DNA of 64,000 nucleotides from JANLVJ01 sp031363945 (GTDB lineage Bacteria > Bacteroidota > Bacteroidia > Sphingobacteriales > Sphingobacteriaceae). This document shows positions 52,405 through 61,691 of the stretch, in pieces; the first letter of the stretch is position 1; every line of letters begins with the position of its first letter. The stretch spans positions 62,001-126,000 of the forward strand of contig JANLVJ010000065.1 in the NCBI GenBank assembly GCA_031363945.1. Reading direction: 5' to 3'. Both the position numbers and the translations under genes were made by a program. The notes under the pieces are model-generated. The model searched no databases. It was not told the origin of the DNA and was given only the letters and a program-made list of their open reading frames with translations.

Positions 52405-53739
52405 ATGTACAAATTAAATCTTTCGCCTGCTGAAGTAAAAGGAACTCTAAGTAAACATATTCTTGCCGATGGGTATGATCTGATTTTTGATATGGAAAAA
52501 AGTCAGGGCGTGTACATGTTCGATTCAATGCATGACCGTCACCTACTTGACTTCTTTACCTGCTTCGCATCTGTTCCACTAGGGTACAATCATGAAAAGA
52601 TGAACGGGGACGAAGGTTTTAAGAAAAATTTGTTACAGGCGGCATTGACAAATCCTTCTAACTCTGATATCTATACCACCCAGTATGCGCAATTCATCGA
52701 AACTTTTTCAAGGGTAGGCATTCCTACTTATCTACCTCATGCATTTTTCATTGCTGGTGGCTCACTGGCCATCGAAAATGCACTCAAGGCTGCTATGGAT
52801 TGGAAAGTTCAAAAAAACTTTCAAAAAGGTTATCGTAAAGAAAAAGGTCATAAGATCATTCACTTTGACCAGGCATTTCATGGGCGCTCCGGCTATACAA
52901 TGAGTATGACCAATACTACTATCGATAAAACCAAATGGTTCGCAAAATTTGACTGGCCAAGGGTATCTTTTCCGAAAATTAGCTTCCCTTTCACCGATGC
53001 TTCTTATGAAGATCTGATTGCCCGGGAAGAACTATCTGTCAGACAGATCAGACAGGCTTTTGCAAGTAATCCAGATGATATTTGTGCCATCATTGTAGAG
53101 CCGATTCAATCGGAAGGCGGAGATAATCATGCCCGGCCAGAGTTTTTTGAAAAGCTGAGACTGCTTTGCGACGAATATGAAGCCTTATTGATTTATGATG
53201 AAATACAAACTGGTGTTGGCTTGTCAGGAAAATTCTGGCTCCATGAGCATTTCGGTGACAAGGCCAGGCCAGATATCATTGCCTTTGGTAAAAAAATGCA
53301 AGTTTGCGGTATTCTTGCAGGGCCTAAGCTTGATGAAATTGAGACCAATGTATTTACTGTTTCTTCCCGAATTAATTCAACATGGGGAGGTAACCTGGTA
53401 GATATGGTGCGTTCATCGAGAATTATGGAAATTATTGAAGAAGATCACCTTTGTGAAAAAGCTGCCAATAATGGTCAATACCTTTTAAATAAGCTGTATG
53501 AACTTGAACAACACTTTCCAAACCTGATTTCAAATGTTCGTGGTAGAGGCCTGCTATGTGCCTTTGATTTTCGTAAAAGATCACAGCGTGATACATTTGT
53601 TCAGCATGCGATTCTTGAAAACACGCTCTTTTTGGGTTGCAGTGAAAATACCATTCGGTTCAGACCAGCCCTGATTATGGATCAATCACATATCGATGAA
53701 GGTATGGAAGTCGCTATAAAACTGATGAAGAAAATGTAA
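52405..53739 (+). CDS. lat: L-lysine 6-transaminase
   Basis: A 444-residue class III PLP aminotransferase. It is predicted to move the epsilon amino group of lysine to 2-oxoglutarate, giving allysine/piperideine-6-carboxylate. The I-Y-D-E-I-Q-T-G-V-G PLP-Asp-type motif is present (I-Y-D-E). The PLP lysine lies in F-G-K-K-M-Q-V-C-G, probably K297, matching Mycobacterium LAT. D-Q-A-F-H-G-R-S-G-Y-T is the substrate loop. It may act in lysine catabolism. It is monocistronic, with a clear terminator about 95 bp downstream. Confidence 0.9.
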   Translation: MYKLNLSPAEVKGTLSKHILADGYDLIFDMEKSQGVYMFDSMHDRHLLDFFTCFASVPLGYNHEKMNGDEGFKKNLLQAALTNPSNSDIYTTQYAQFIETFSRVGIPTYLPHAFFIAGGSLAIENALKAAMDWKVQKNFQKGYRKEKGHKIIHFDQAFHGRSGYTMSMTNTTIDKTKWFAKFDWPRVSFPKISFPFTDASYEDLIAREELSVRQIRQAFASNPDDICAIIVEPIQSEGGDNHARPEFFEKLRLLCDEYEALLIYDEIQTGVGLSGKFWLHEHFGDKARPDIIAFGKKMQVCGILAGPKLDEIETNVFTVSSRINSTWGGNLVDMVRSSRIMEIIEEDHLCEKAANNGQYLLNKLYELEQHFPNLISNVRGRGLLCAFDFRKRSQRDTFVQHAILENTLFLGCSENTIRFRPALIMDQSHIDEGMEVAIKLMKKM

Positions 53740-53832
53740 TAACTGGGAGGAAGTATAAAATAGCAGTATTCGAAAAACTAAGAAATCATGGTTTACTAAT
53801 TATCAGTAAAGTAAAAGCATTGATTTGACATA

Positions 53833-53866
53833 GAAAAAACGTCTTCTTAAGGGAAGACGCTTTTTC
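53833..53866 (+). terminator. Intrinsic terminator downstream of lat
   Basis: CGTCTTC (53840-53846) pairs with GAAGACG (53853-53859) around TTAAGG, flanked by an A-run on the left and CTTTTT on the right. It sits between convergent lat and bshB1 and can serve either direction. Confidence 0.85.
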
Positions 53867-53909
53867 TATAAATTTTTTTAAAAACCGCATATTTAGTTAT
53901 GACGTTGAT

Positions 53910-54626
53910 TTAGATCAGGTCAAACAGATCTCTGACACCAATCATACGCTCAACAGTAAATCCTTCACCATATTCAACATTACCCACTTTCCCATATTCA
54001 CGGGCACGGGCACGAATGCGCTCCATAAAGTCAGGGCTGGAAAGTACCGTTGCTGGCTCTACTGACTCCGGATTATGAAACTGTGATTTAAAGACCTGTA
54101 TGACAGCTAGTTTCTTTTCCATCATTGTGCTGATGTCAACAATAAAGTCAGGTTTGATATAGTAATCCTGTATAAAGTGGTAAACAACCCTAGGTCTCCA
54201 GGCAGGTTGCGAAACGTCGTCAAGCATAGTCTCAATACGCCTTAAACCAGCAAGAAAACAAGAGACAGAGATTAGAGAAGATGCTTTTCCATGATCAGGA
54301 TGCCGATCATGCACAGCATTGGTCAGTACAATTTCAGGTTGATATTTTCTGATGATTGCAGCGATTTTTAACTGATGGGCCTCATCATTGGTGAAGAAAC
54401 AATCTCGAAAACCTAAATTTTCACGGGCATGAATGCCAAGTAATTTTGTTGAGGCATCGGCTTCTTGCATACGTAAAGCCGCATTTCCACGAGTACCAAG
54501 TTCACCCTGAGTAAGATCGACTATGCCAACTTTATGGCCGGCTGCGATATGGGTTAAAATGGTACCCGAACAACATAATTCTGCATCATCTGGATGCGCT
54601 GCAATAACTAAAATATCAAGTTTCAA
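53910..54626 (-). CDS. bshB1: Bacillithiol biosynthesis deacetylase BshB1
   Basis: The 238-residue LmbE/PIG-L family zinc deacetylase removes acetate from GlcNAc-malate to give GlcN-malate, the second step of bacillithiol synthesis. The zinc motif A-A-H11-P-D-D-A-E, the D-L-T-Q-G-E-L-G-T-R-G motif and D-R-H-P-D-H-G-K-A match BshB1 closely. Glutathione peroxidase lies directly upstream on the same strand, with a 36-bp gap, giving a thiol-redox pair. bshA and bshC are elsewhere. Confidence 0.94.
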   Translation of the reverse strand: MKLDILVIAAHPDDAELCCSGTILTHIAAGHKVGIVDLTQGELGTRGNAALRMQEADASTKLLGIHARENLGFRDCFFTNDEAHQLKIAAIIRKYQPEIVLTNAVHDRHPDHGKASSLISVSCFLAGLRRIETMLDDVSQPAWRPRVVYHFIQDYYIKPDFIVDISTMMEKKLAVIQVFKSQFHNPESVEPATVLSSPDFMERIRARAREYGKVGNVEYGEGFTVERMIGVRDLFDLI

Positions 54627-54662
54627 GGATATTATTTTTTTCTAAAAATTCAGCCTTTGTTT

Positions 54663-55160
54663 TTAAGGCTGCATATTTAACAGTTTTTGAATTCTTTTTC
54701 GTATCCGTGATGAGTTTGGTTTCGTAAAAGGGTAGAAAAAGTCTTCAACTTCACCTTTACGGTTTATTAAAAACTTATGAAAATTCCACCGGGGAATTGA
54801 CGAGAACCTTCCATTGCTTTTTTTGTCACCAAAGAAACGGTATAAACCGTCTGCCTTAGGACCACGAACACTTATCTTGTCAAAGATAGGAAACGTAACA
54901 CCAAAGTTAGTTTCGCAGAAAGTGGCTATTTCTTTCCCTTCAAGCGGCTCCTGGTTTCCAAAATCATTAGAAGGAAAGGCTAGAATTTCAAAGTCACGAT
55001 TATGATATTCCTGATAAAGAGCCTCTAGTTCTTTAAACTGAGGAGTGAAGCCACATTCTGAAGCTGTATTAACAATCAGAAGCACTTTGCCACGGTATGC
55101 TTCTAGTGAAAGGTCTTCACCAGAAAGTTTGCGGGCGTGAAAATCAAAAATAGTAGCCAT
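54663..55160 (-). CDS. Glutathione peroxidase family protein (Cys type)
   Basis: A 165-residue thiol peroxidase from ATG 55160; an upstream ATG at 55199 adds a leader lacking in the family. The peroxidatic Cys is C36 in N-T-A-S-E-C36-G-F-T, so it is not a selenocysteine enzyme. The Gln motif F-P-S-N-D-F-G-N-Q-E-P and W-N-F-H-K-F-L are present. Bacterial GPx proteins usually use thioredoxin rather than glutathione. Co-localisation with bshB1 suggests peroxide defence in a bacillithiol-producing cell. Confidence 0.92.
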   Translation of the reverse strand: MATIFDFHARKLSGEDLSLEAYRGKVLLIVNTASECGFTPQFKELEALYQEYHNRDFEILAFPSNDFGNQEPLEGKEIATFCETNFGVTFPIFDKISVRGPKADGLYRFFGDKKSNGRFSSIPRWNFHKFLINRKGEVEDFFYPFTKPNSSRIRKRIQKLLNMQP

Positions 55161-55353
55161 AAACAGGTTTGGGTGGTGTAAAACTAAATGAATTTTCATC
55201 TGCTTTGTTTTAAAGCCTGTAATACACTAAATTTAATTTTACAAAGAAAAAAAGGCATTGCTTGTCAGTAGTAAAAAGGAACACCACTTAACACAGCAGG
55301 TATTTTTAAGCATCTCAGGGTCATAACAGTAAGTTTCGCTTTTCTCGCAGATC

Positions 55354-56085
55354 TTAATAATAACCCATTGACTGTATGATAAATTCTATGTCTTTATCTT
55401 TGGCCGCATCATAATGATCCTTCAGGTTATCGCCAAATAAACCGGCTACAGACTGAAAAATAAATGCTGAGAAGCCACTTTTCATCTCCTTTACAATATC
55501 AAAGCTTGTTTGTCCTGTTTCACGGTCTACCAGCTTGATCAGAATTCTCCCCTGGGTTATGGTAAGGTTGGTAAGCGACTTAACATAATTCTGTTTGATC
55601 TCTTTCTCAAGATCTTTAATTAATTGCTTTTTTTTACGGGGATCAGTTTCTTTAGCCAGCTGAGCTTGTAGCACCTTAAACCTGTAACCTGCGTAGCGCG
55701 CATACGGTAAGACTGTTAGTACATCTCTTTTCAGTCTAAGGTAATTTTGTTTTTCTTCTTCATTATGATAGATCATCCGGTCTGCAACGTCGACATTGCC
55801 AATCCAGATGTGGGCAAGAGTATCACCGTTAACAATATAAGCAGGCAAAATTATTGTATCATTTATACCCACTTTCGGGTCAATAAAAACCGGTGAAGAA
55901 TTGGCCTTTTTAGGTGGCTGAGGTATTTTATTTTGGGCTATGCAGACGGGTGTCTGGGTAAGTAACTCTAATATAAGCAGACATATGCTGGCTAAGCCAG
56001 CCTTATTTACGTAAGACCTGAAAAAAACAGACTTCCTGCCAGGCAGGTAAAAGTCTGAAATATCATATCTCTTACTCTTTGTCAT
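55354..56085 (-). CDS. DUF4294 domain protein, exported
   Basis: A 243-residue protein with an N-terminal region of about 50 residues ending in a hydrophobic signal-like stretch (S-I-C-L-L-I-L-E-L-L-T-Q then P-V-C-I-A-Q). The remainder matches DUF4294, with L-R-R-D/L-K-R-D-V-L-T-V-L-P-Y-A-R-Y-A-x-x-R and L-T-I-T-Q-G-R-I-L-I-K-L-V-D-R-E-T. It is specific to Bacteroidota and probably periplasmic. The function is unknown. It is divergent from the rel gene (94-bp spacer). Confidence 0.85.
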   Translation of the reverse strand: MTKSKRYDISDFYLPGRKSVFFRSYVNKAGLASICLLILELLTQTPVCIAQNKIPQPPKKANSSPVFIDPKVGINDTIILPAYIVNGDTLAHIWIGNVDVADRMIYHNEEEKQNYLRLKRDVLTVLPYARYAGYRFKVLQAQLAKETDPRKKKQLIKDLEKEIKQNYVKSLTNLTITQGRILIKLVDRETGQTSFDIVKEMKSGFSAFIFQSVAGLFGDNLKDHYDAAKDKDIEFIIQSMGYY

Positions 56086-56179
56086 ATGTCTGTTTTATCA
56101 CAAAAGTAGTCCATTTTTGTTACTATTACATACGAGAACTTTGGTTTAAAGTTTTCAGGATAACGAATTAGAGGAGGTT

Positions 56180-58387
56180 ATGCAAGATCTTATAATAGAC
56201 GAACAAGCTGAAAAACAAGAAATCTTAAAAAGATATCGTGCATTACTACGTGCCTGCAGATCTTCTATGGAGAAAGGTGACCGGCAAATGATTCGCAAAG
56301 CTTTCGATATGGCCCTTGAGGCCCATAAAGATATGAGGCGTAAATCGGGAGAGCCCTATATTTTTCACCCTATCGCCGTAGCGCAGATAGCTGCAGAAGA
56401 AATAGGATTGGGAACTACCTCTATTGTCTGTGCTTTACTGCATGACCTGGTTGAGGATACTGATATCAGTCTTGAAACCATTGAACATGAATTTGGCAAA
56501 AAAGTAGCTACTATAATTGATGGGCTAACCAAGATTGCTGGAGTTTTTGACCAGACCAGTTCAATCCAGGCAGAAAACTTTCGTAAGATGCTGCTCACAC
56601 TGGCTGATGATGTACGGGTGATACTGATAAAACTAGCCGACCGTTTGCATAATATGCGTACGCTTGAATCGATGCCCCGCGACAAACAGTTAAAGATTTC
56701 TTCTGAAACAGCTTATTTGTATGCTCCTCTGGCCCACCGCCTTGGGCTTTATGCTATCAAATCGGAGCTTGAAGATCTCTCGATGAAGTTTACTGAAATG
56801 GCAACGTATAAATTCATTGCCCGCAAGCTTGCAGAGAGTAAATCAGACCGGGGAAAATTTATACGTGAATTTATAGATCCGGTAAAAAAAGCGCTTGATG
56901 ATCATCATCTTCATTCAGATGTTGTAGGCAGACCAAAATCAATTCATAGCATCTGGACAAAAATGAAAAAGAAGGGGATTCCCTTTGATGAAGTCTATGA
57001 TCTTTTTGCCATCCGCATCATTCTTGAAAGTCAGCCAGATCAGGAAAAAGCTGATTGCTGGAAAGCCTATTCAATTGTCACCGATTTTTACCACCCAAAT
57101 CCTGACAGGCTTCGTGACTGGATCTCATCACCAAAAGGCAATGGGTATGAATCATTGCATACAACCGTGATGGGGCCTAAGGGAAAATGGGTTGAAGTGC
57201 AAATACGTACCGAAAGAATGAATGAGATTGCAGAAAAAGGTTTTGCTGCTCATTGGAAATATAAAGAGTCATCAACCGACAATGGACTTGATGAATGGGT
57301 TCGTAAAGTACGTGATATGCTAAAAAATCCAGAGTCAAATGCCCTTGACTTCCTTGATGATTTTAAAATGAATCTTTTTTCGGATGAAATTTTTATTTTC
57401 ACCCCCAAAGGAGCCCTGATCAAATTGCCTGTTAATTCAACGGCACTCGATTTTGCCTTTGAAATTCACTCTGATATTGGCTGTAAATGCATCGGGGCTA
57501 AAGTCAATCATAAACTTGTACCACTTGCACATATGCTGCAAAACGGCGATCAGGTTGAGATCATCACATCAGCAAAACAGGTGCCCAAAGAAGACTGGTT
57601 AAATATTGTCATAACCGCAAAAGCTAAGTCAAAGATAAAGGCTGCCCTGAAAGATGAGAGAAGGGCAATCGCCGACGATGGTAAGGAGATTCTTGAAAGA
57701 AAGATGAAATCGCTTAAGATTCCATATAACTCGGCGAATGTTCATAAGCTTTCTTATTACTTCAAATTAAACAGTACACAGGATCTTTTTTATGAGGTTG
57801 CCCAGGGCCGCATTGAATTAAAAGATCTGCGTGAATACCTGATTTCAGAAAGGGTTGTTGAAACCAAGCTTCCTGAAAAAATCGAAAATAATAATTTTGA
57901 TAACCTCTTAAAATCAGCTCAAAAAGATGCAGATCTGCTGATAGGTGATGATTTACAGAAACTTGACTATAAGCTTGCCCCTTGTTGTAACCCAATTCCG
58001 GGTGACGACGTGTTTGGGTTTGTCAGTGTAAGTGATGGAATAAAAATTCATCGAACAAATTGCCCGAATGCAGCAAAGTTACTATCAAGCTATGGCTATA
58101 GAATTGTCAAAGCACGATGGACTAACCAGCAGGAGATAGCTTTTTTAACTGGTATCAGAGTAAAAGGAATCGATGATGTAGGCGTTATCAATAATATTAC
58201 GAAAATCATCTCCAATGACTTTAAAGTGAATATCAGATCAATAACAGTTGAAGGAAATGATGGTATTTTTGAAGGCGCTATTATGGTCTATGTAAATGAT
58301 ACCGACCACCTGAATAATCTGATAAAAAGGCTTAAACAGATCAACGGGATACTTACGGTGAATAGATTTGATTCGGCTCAGAATTAA
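56180..58387 (+). CDS. rel: Bifunctional (p)ppGpp synthetase/hydrolase (Rel/RSH)
   Basis: The 735-residue RSH stringent-response enzyme has both activities. The HD hydrolase has H88-D89 in L-L-H-D-L-V-E-D-T. The synthetase has R-L-R-D-W-I and G-N-G-Y-E-S-L-H near 320, and E-V-Q-I-R-T. The TGS domain (about 405-465), a zinc-finger-like region with A-P-C-C-N-P and H-R-T-N-C-P (about 598-635), and a C-terminal ACT domain (about 660-735) follow. An AGGAGG lies 2 bp before the ATG, unusual for this phylum and probably too close to work normally. The fur gene follows after 86 bp. Confidence 0.96.
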   Translation: MQDLIIDEQAEKQEILKRYRALLRACRSSMEKGDRQMIRKAFDMALEAHKDMRRKSGEPYIFHPIAVAQIAAEEIGLGTTSIVCALLHDLVEDTDISLETIEHEFGKKVATIIDGLTKIAGVFDQTSSIQAENFRKMLLTLADDVRVILIKLADRLHNMRTLESMPRDKQLKISSETAYLYAPLAHRLGLYAIKSELEDLSMKFTEMATYKFIARKLAESKSDRGKFIREFIDPVKKALDDHHLHSDVVGRPKSIHSIWTKMKKKGIPFDEVYDLFAIRIILESQPDQEKADCWKAYSIVTDFYHPNPDRLRDWISSPKGNGYESLHTTVMGPKGKWVEVQIRTERMNEIAEKGFAAHWKYKESSTDNGLDEWVRKVRDMLKNPESNALDFLDDFKMNLFSDEIFIFTPKGALIKLPVNSTALDFAFEIHSDIGCKCIGAKVNHKLVPLAHMLQNGDQVEIITSAKQVPKEDWLNIVITAKAKSKIKAALKDERRAIADDGKEILERKMKSLKIPYNSANVHKLSYYFKLNSTQDLFYEVAQGRIELKDLREYLISERVVETKLPEKIENNNFDNLLKSAQKDADLLIGDDLQKLDYKLAPCCNPIPGDDVFGFVSVSDGIKIHRTNCPNAAKLLSSYGYRIVKARWTNQQEIAFLTGIRVKGIDDVGVINNITKIISNDFKVNIRSITVEGNDGIFEGAIMVYVNDTDHLNNLIKRLKQINGILTVNRFDSAQN

Positions 58388-58446
58388 AGATTCGCCAAGA
58401 TTTCGGTTATATCAGTGCATAGTTACAAAATACGCCTAGCTTTTTT

Positions 58447-58454
58447 TACTTTTG
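58447..58454 (+). promoter_or_regulatory. Candidate -7 promoter element (TACTTTTG) for fur
   Basis: TACTTTTG matches TAnnTTTG and lies 19 bp before the fur ATG, giving a leader of about a dozen bases. The same octamer occurs upstream of trxB. Confidence 0.45.
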
Positions 58455-58473
58455 TAGTTAATTCGTTTTATAA

Positions 58474-58950
58474 ATGGCAACATCAACCGATACTGCAGGG
58501 TTGGTTAAAAAGATTTTTGAAGCTTATCTTGTAAACAAGAACCTTAGAAAAACACCTGAACGTTTTGCTATTCTTGAAGAGATTTATTCCAGAACTGATC
58601 ATTTCGATGTAGAGTCACTTTACATACATATGAAAAACAAGAAATACAGGGTCAGTAGAGCAACTGTTTATAATACCCTGGAATTACTGGTTTCATGTGA
58701 TCTGGTTACAAGACACCAGTTCGGTAAGAATATGGCACAATTTGAAAAGTCATATGGATACCGACAGCATGATCATCTTATTTGTCTTGACTGTGGAAAA
58801 GTTCTCGAGTTTTGTGACCCTCGGATACAGCAGATTCAATCTACAATGGGTTCACTGTTGGAATTCGAAATTCGTCATCATTCATTAAACCTATATGGTT
58901 CCTGCGCCAAGCTCAAACTGGGTGCCTGCGAGTTTTATGCTAAAAACTAA
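58474..58950 (+). CDS. Fur-family transcriptional regulator
   Basis: A 158-residue Fur/PerR/Zur-type repressor. The winged helix (about 10-85) has R-K-T-P-E-R-F-A-I-L and V-S-R-A-T-V-Y-N-T-L-E-L-L. The dimerisation domain has H-D-H-L-I-C-L-D-C-G-K-V (metal His and the first zinc C-x-x-C). The second structural C-x-x-C is replaced by C-A-K-L-K-L-G-A-C (C-x7-C). Whether it senses iron, peroxide or zinc cannot be told. purA follows after 51 bp. Confidence 0.92.
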   Translation: MATSTDTAGLVKKIFEAYLVNKNLRKTPERFAILEEIYSRTDHFDVESLYIHMKNKKYRVSRATVYNTLELLVSCDLVTRHQFGKNMAQFEKSYGYRQHDHLICLDCGKVLEFCDPRIQQIQSTMGSLLEFEIRHHSLNLYGSCAKLKLGACEFYAKN

Positions 58951-59001
58951 GATTAAACTGTTTATTGATACAGGCATTCTATGAATACTAATTTTTGAGA
59001 T

Positions 59002-60279
59002 ATGGGAGTTGATGTGCTGCTTGGCCTGCAATGGGGTGATGAAGGCAAAGGTAAAATTGTTGATGTTCTATGTCCACAATATGATTTAATAGCAAGATTT
59101 CAGGGTGGGCCTAATGCTGGTCATACATTGGAGTTTAACAATAAAAAGTTTGTACTCAATACTATTCCATCAGGAATCTTCAATACAAATTCTATAAATC
59201 TGATTGGCAATGGGGTTGTTATTGACCCTGCCAGTCTGAAAAAAGAAATTGATAACCTTGCCACGCATGGTGTTGATGCAATTGCCCTGGGAAATCTGCT
59301 AATTTCTAAAAAAGCCCATGTAATCTTACCAACACACTTGATTCTTGATGCAGCCTATGAGCATGCAATGGGTCATGATAAAATTGGTTCAACCCTTAAG
59401 GGAATCGGCCCTGTTTATCAGGATAAAACAGGAAGAAACGGACTGAGAATTGGTGATTTGATTGCCCCCGATTTTATTGAACGCTATCAGCGCATTGCCA
59501 GTAAACACAAGCAGATCTTGTCACACTATTCATATGAATATGATTTGGAAACGCGTGAAAAAGCGTTTTTTGAAGGTGTTGAGTTGATTAAGAAATTACC
59601 GCTTGTTGAAGGTGAATACCTGATCAACGATTATATAAACAGTAAGAAAAAAATTCTTGCTGAAGGTGCACAGGGTTCAATGCTTGATATCGATTTCGGT
59701 TCATACCCCTTTGTAACTTCATCAAGTACGATTGCTGCTGGTGCCTGTACTGGCCTGGGAGTTTCACCTGCCCATATCGGTCAGGTAATTGGTATTTTTA
59801 AAGCTTACTGCACCCGTGTCGGTGGTGGCCCGTTCCCAACTGAATTACTTAACCAGACGGGCGAAGACTTGCGCAGACTGGGTCATGAATTTGGTGCAAC
59901 AACAGGTAGACCCAGACGTTGCGGCTGGATTGATCTTCCTGCCCTTAAATACGCTATTATGCTAAACGGTGTAACTAGTATGGTCATGACCAAGGCAGAT
60001 GTGCTAAGTGGGTTTGAAGAAATCAAAGTATGTACCCATTATGAGTATAATGGGCAAATCCATGACCGTATACCCTACGATATTTGCCAGAATGATATAA
60101 AACCTATTTATAAAAGCTTTAAAGGCTGGAGTGCTGATCTTACTGGTATCACCAAACCTGCTGCTATTCCAACTGAGTTAAAAGATTACGTAAAGTATCT
60201 AGAAGCCGAACTTGGTGTGCCCATAAAATATCTTTCTGTCGGCCCTGACAGAACACAAACGCTGCATATGCATGCCTGA
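59002..60279 (+). CDS. purA: Adenylosuccinate synthetase
   Basis: The 425-residue enzyme joins IMP and aspartate with GTP in AMP synthesis. The P-loop-like Q-W-G-D-E-G-K-G-K lies at 10-18, the catalytic His in N-A-G-H-T-L near 38-43, and the I-G-S-T-L-K-G-I-G-P-V-Y-Q-D-K-T loop is intact. T-G-R-P-R-R-C-G-W and the terminal S-V-G-P-D-R-T-Q-T are typical. pabB starts 11 bp after the stop, so co-transcription is likely. Confidence 0.97.
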   Translation: MGVDVLLGLQWGDEGKGKIVDVLCPQYDLIARFQGGPNAGHTLEFNNKKFVLNTIPSGIFNTNSINLIGNGVVIDPASLKKEIDNLATHGVDAIALGNLLISKKAHVILPTHLILDAAYEHAMGHDKIGSTLKGIGPVYQDKTGRNGLRIGDLIAPDFIERYQRIASKHKQILSHYSYEYDLETREKAFFEGVELIKKLPLVEGEYLINDYINSKKKILAEGAQGSMLDIDFGSYPFVTSSSTIAAGACTGLGVSPAHIGQVIGIFKAYCTRVGGGPFPTELLNQTGEDLRRLGHEFGATTGRPRRCGWIDLPALKYAIMLNGVTSMVMTKADVLSGFEEIKVCTHYEYNGQIHDRIPYDICQNDIKPIYKSFKGWSADLTGITKPAAIPTELKDYVKYLEAELGVPIKYLSVGPDRTQTLHMHA

Positions 60280-60290
60280 GAATTAAAAAA

Positions 60291-61691
60291 ATGCCCTTTT
60301 TAACTAATTTTTCAGTAAAAATTGAAAGGTCGCGTCTGCTTAAGTTATTACTTAGGTGGGCAAATTCTTTTGATACGTATTGTTTCTTAAATGCAAATGA
60401 CTTTGCTGGAGGGTGGGCTATCGGTTGCAGCCTTGCCTGCGGAGTTGATCAGGAAATCAGCTGTAATGCTGATTGTCTGTCATCGCTTGATGCTTTTCAA
60501 AAAAAACAATCAGGCCGGATTTATGGTTTTTTAAGCTATGATCTTAAAAATGAGCTTGAAGAATTAACAGCCAAAGACAGCGGGCAATTTTGCTTTCCCA
60601 GACTTTATTTTTTCCTTCCTCAATACCAGATTCATTTCTGCGAAGATGAATTAAGTATTGAAACAACCATTAAAATCAATAAAGATGACCTTCCAGAAGC
60701 ATTAACGAGGCTGTTTATCCTTTTAGATGGTGATGATAGTACAGTTGGAAAAACCAGTGCAGCGCTATCAGCCAATTTAGTTGATGGCATTGCAATCGGT
60801 GCGGCGCTATCAGACTCTGGGCATGTTGCGAGTTCACCTCACAAGCCACCTGCACTTGAATTTCGTGAAAGCAACCATTCTTATTTGCAGAAAGCCGTAG
60901 CAATCGACCAGCATATCAAAGCAGGTGATATATATGAACTGAATTTCTGTCAGGAATTTTTTATCGAAGGCTTACAATCAAACCCAGAAGATCTTTACAT
61001 AACGCTAAATGAGGCAAGTCCGGCCCCATTTTCCCTGGCTTTTAAATATCAGGGTTCCTATATTTTGAGTTCATCTATGGAACGATTTTTACAGCGCGAT
61101 GGCTTGAAACTAAAGGCTCAACCCATTAAGGGAACCAGTAAGCGTGGGTTGAATGCCCTTGAAGATGCATTGCTTTCAGAAACATTGAGAACCAATGAAA
61201 AAGAACGTGCTGAAAATATTATGATTGTTGATTTGGTTAGAAACGATTTGGCAAAAGTTTCTGTTCCTGGCACAGTGAGTGTAGATGAACTGGCTATAGT
61301 CTATCCTTTTGCTCAGGTTCACCAGCTGATTTCTACGATCAGCTCAGAAATTAAGCGTGAGACATCTTTAGGAGCTATAATTCAGGCACTTTTTCCCATG
61401 GGTTCGATGACTGGAGCACCTAAACTAAAGGCCATGCGATTGATTGACCAGTATGAAGCAGTGCCCCGAGGCCTCTATTCAGGTTCAGCAGGATATATCG
61501 AAGCCAATGGAGACTTTGACTTCAGTGTGCTTATTCGAACTATTTTATATGATACAGTCAATGAATTCCTCTCTTTTCATACAGGTAGTGCATTGACTTC
61601 ACTTTCAGATCCTGAAAAAGAATATGAAGAATGCTTACTGAAAGCTTCAGGGATGATGAAGGCCCTAAAAATTCCCGGTATAATCACGTAG
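60291..61691 (+). CDS. pabB: Aminodeoxychorismate synthase component I
   Basis: A 466-residue chorismate-binding enzyme of the PabB/TrpE family. The motif A-Q-P-I-K280-G-T carries the Lys that marks aminodeoxychorismate synthase (anthranilate synthase has P-I-A-G-T). V-D-L-V-R-N-D-L-A and P-M-G-S-M-T-G-A-P-K-L-K line the chorismate site. It makes 4-amino-4-deoxychorismate for folate with a PabA amidotransferase, which is not in the window. The 3' end overlaps the convergent L,D-transpeptidase gene by 27 bp. Confidence 0.92.
   Translation: MPFLTNFSVKIERSRLLKLLLRWANSFDTYCFLNANDFAGGWAIGCSLACGVDQEISCNADCLSSLDAFQKKQSGRIYGFLSYDLKNELEELTAKDSGQFCFPRLYFFLPQYQIHFCEDELSIETTIKINKDDLPEALTRLFILLDGDDSTVGKTSAALSANLVDGIAIGAALSDSGHVASSPHKPPALEFRESNHSYLQKAVAIDQHIKAGDIYELNFCQEFFIEGLQSNPEDLYITLNEASPAPFSLAFKYQGSYILSSSMERFLQRDGLKLKAQPIKGTSKRGLNALEDALLSETLRTNEKERAENIMIVDLVRNDLAKVSVPGTVSVDELAIVYPFAQVHQLISTISSEIKRETSLGAIIQALFPMGSMTGAPKLKAMRLIDQYEAVPRGLYSGSAGYIEANGDFDFSVLIRTILYDTVNEFLSFHTGSALTSLSDPEKEYEECLLKASGMMKALKIPGIIT

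Noticed and set aside
54663..55160. Selenocysteine glutathione peroxidase
   Set aside because: The active-site codon encodes Cys (C36) with no in-frame TGA.
56166..56179. AGGAGG before the rel start as a strong Shine-Dalgarno
   Set aside because: It is only 2 bp from the ATG, too close for normal initiation, and such sites are rare in this phylum; treated as probable chance.
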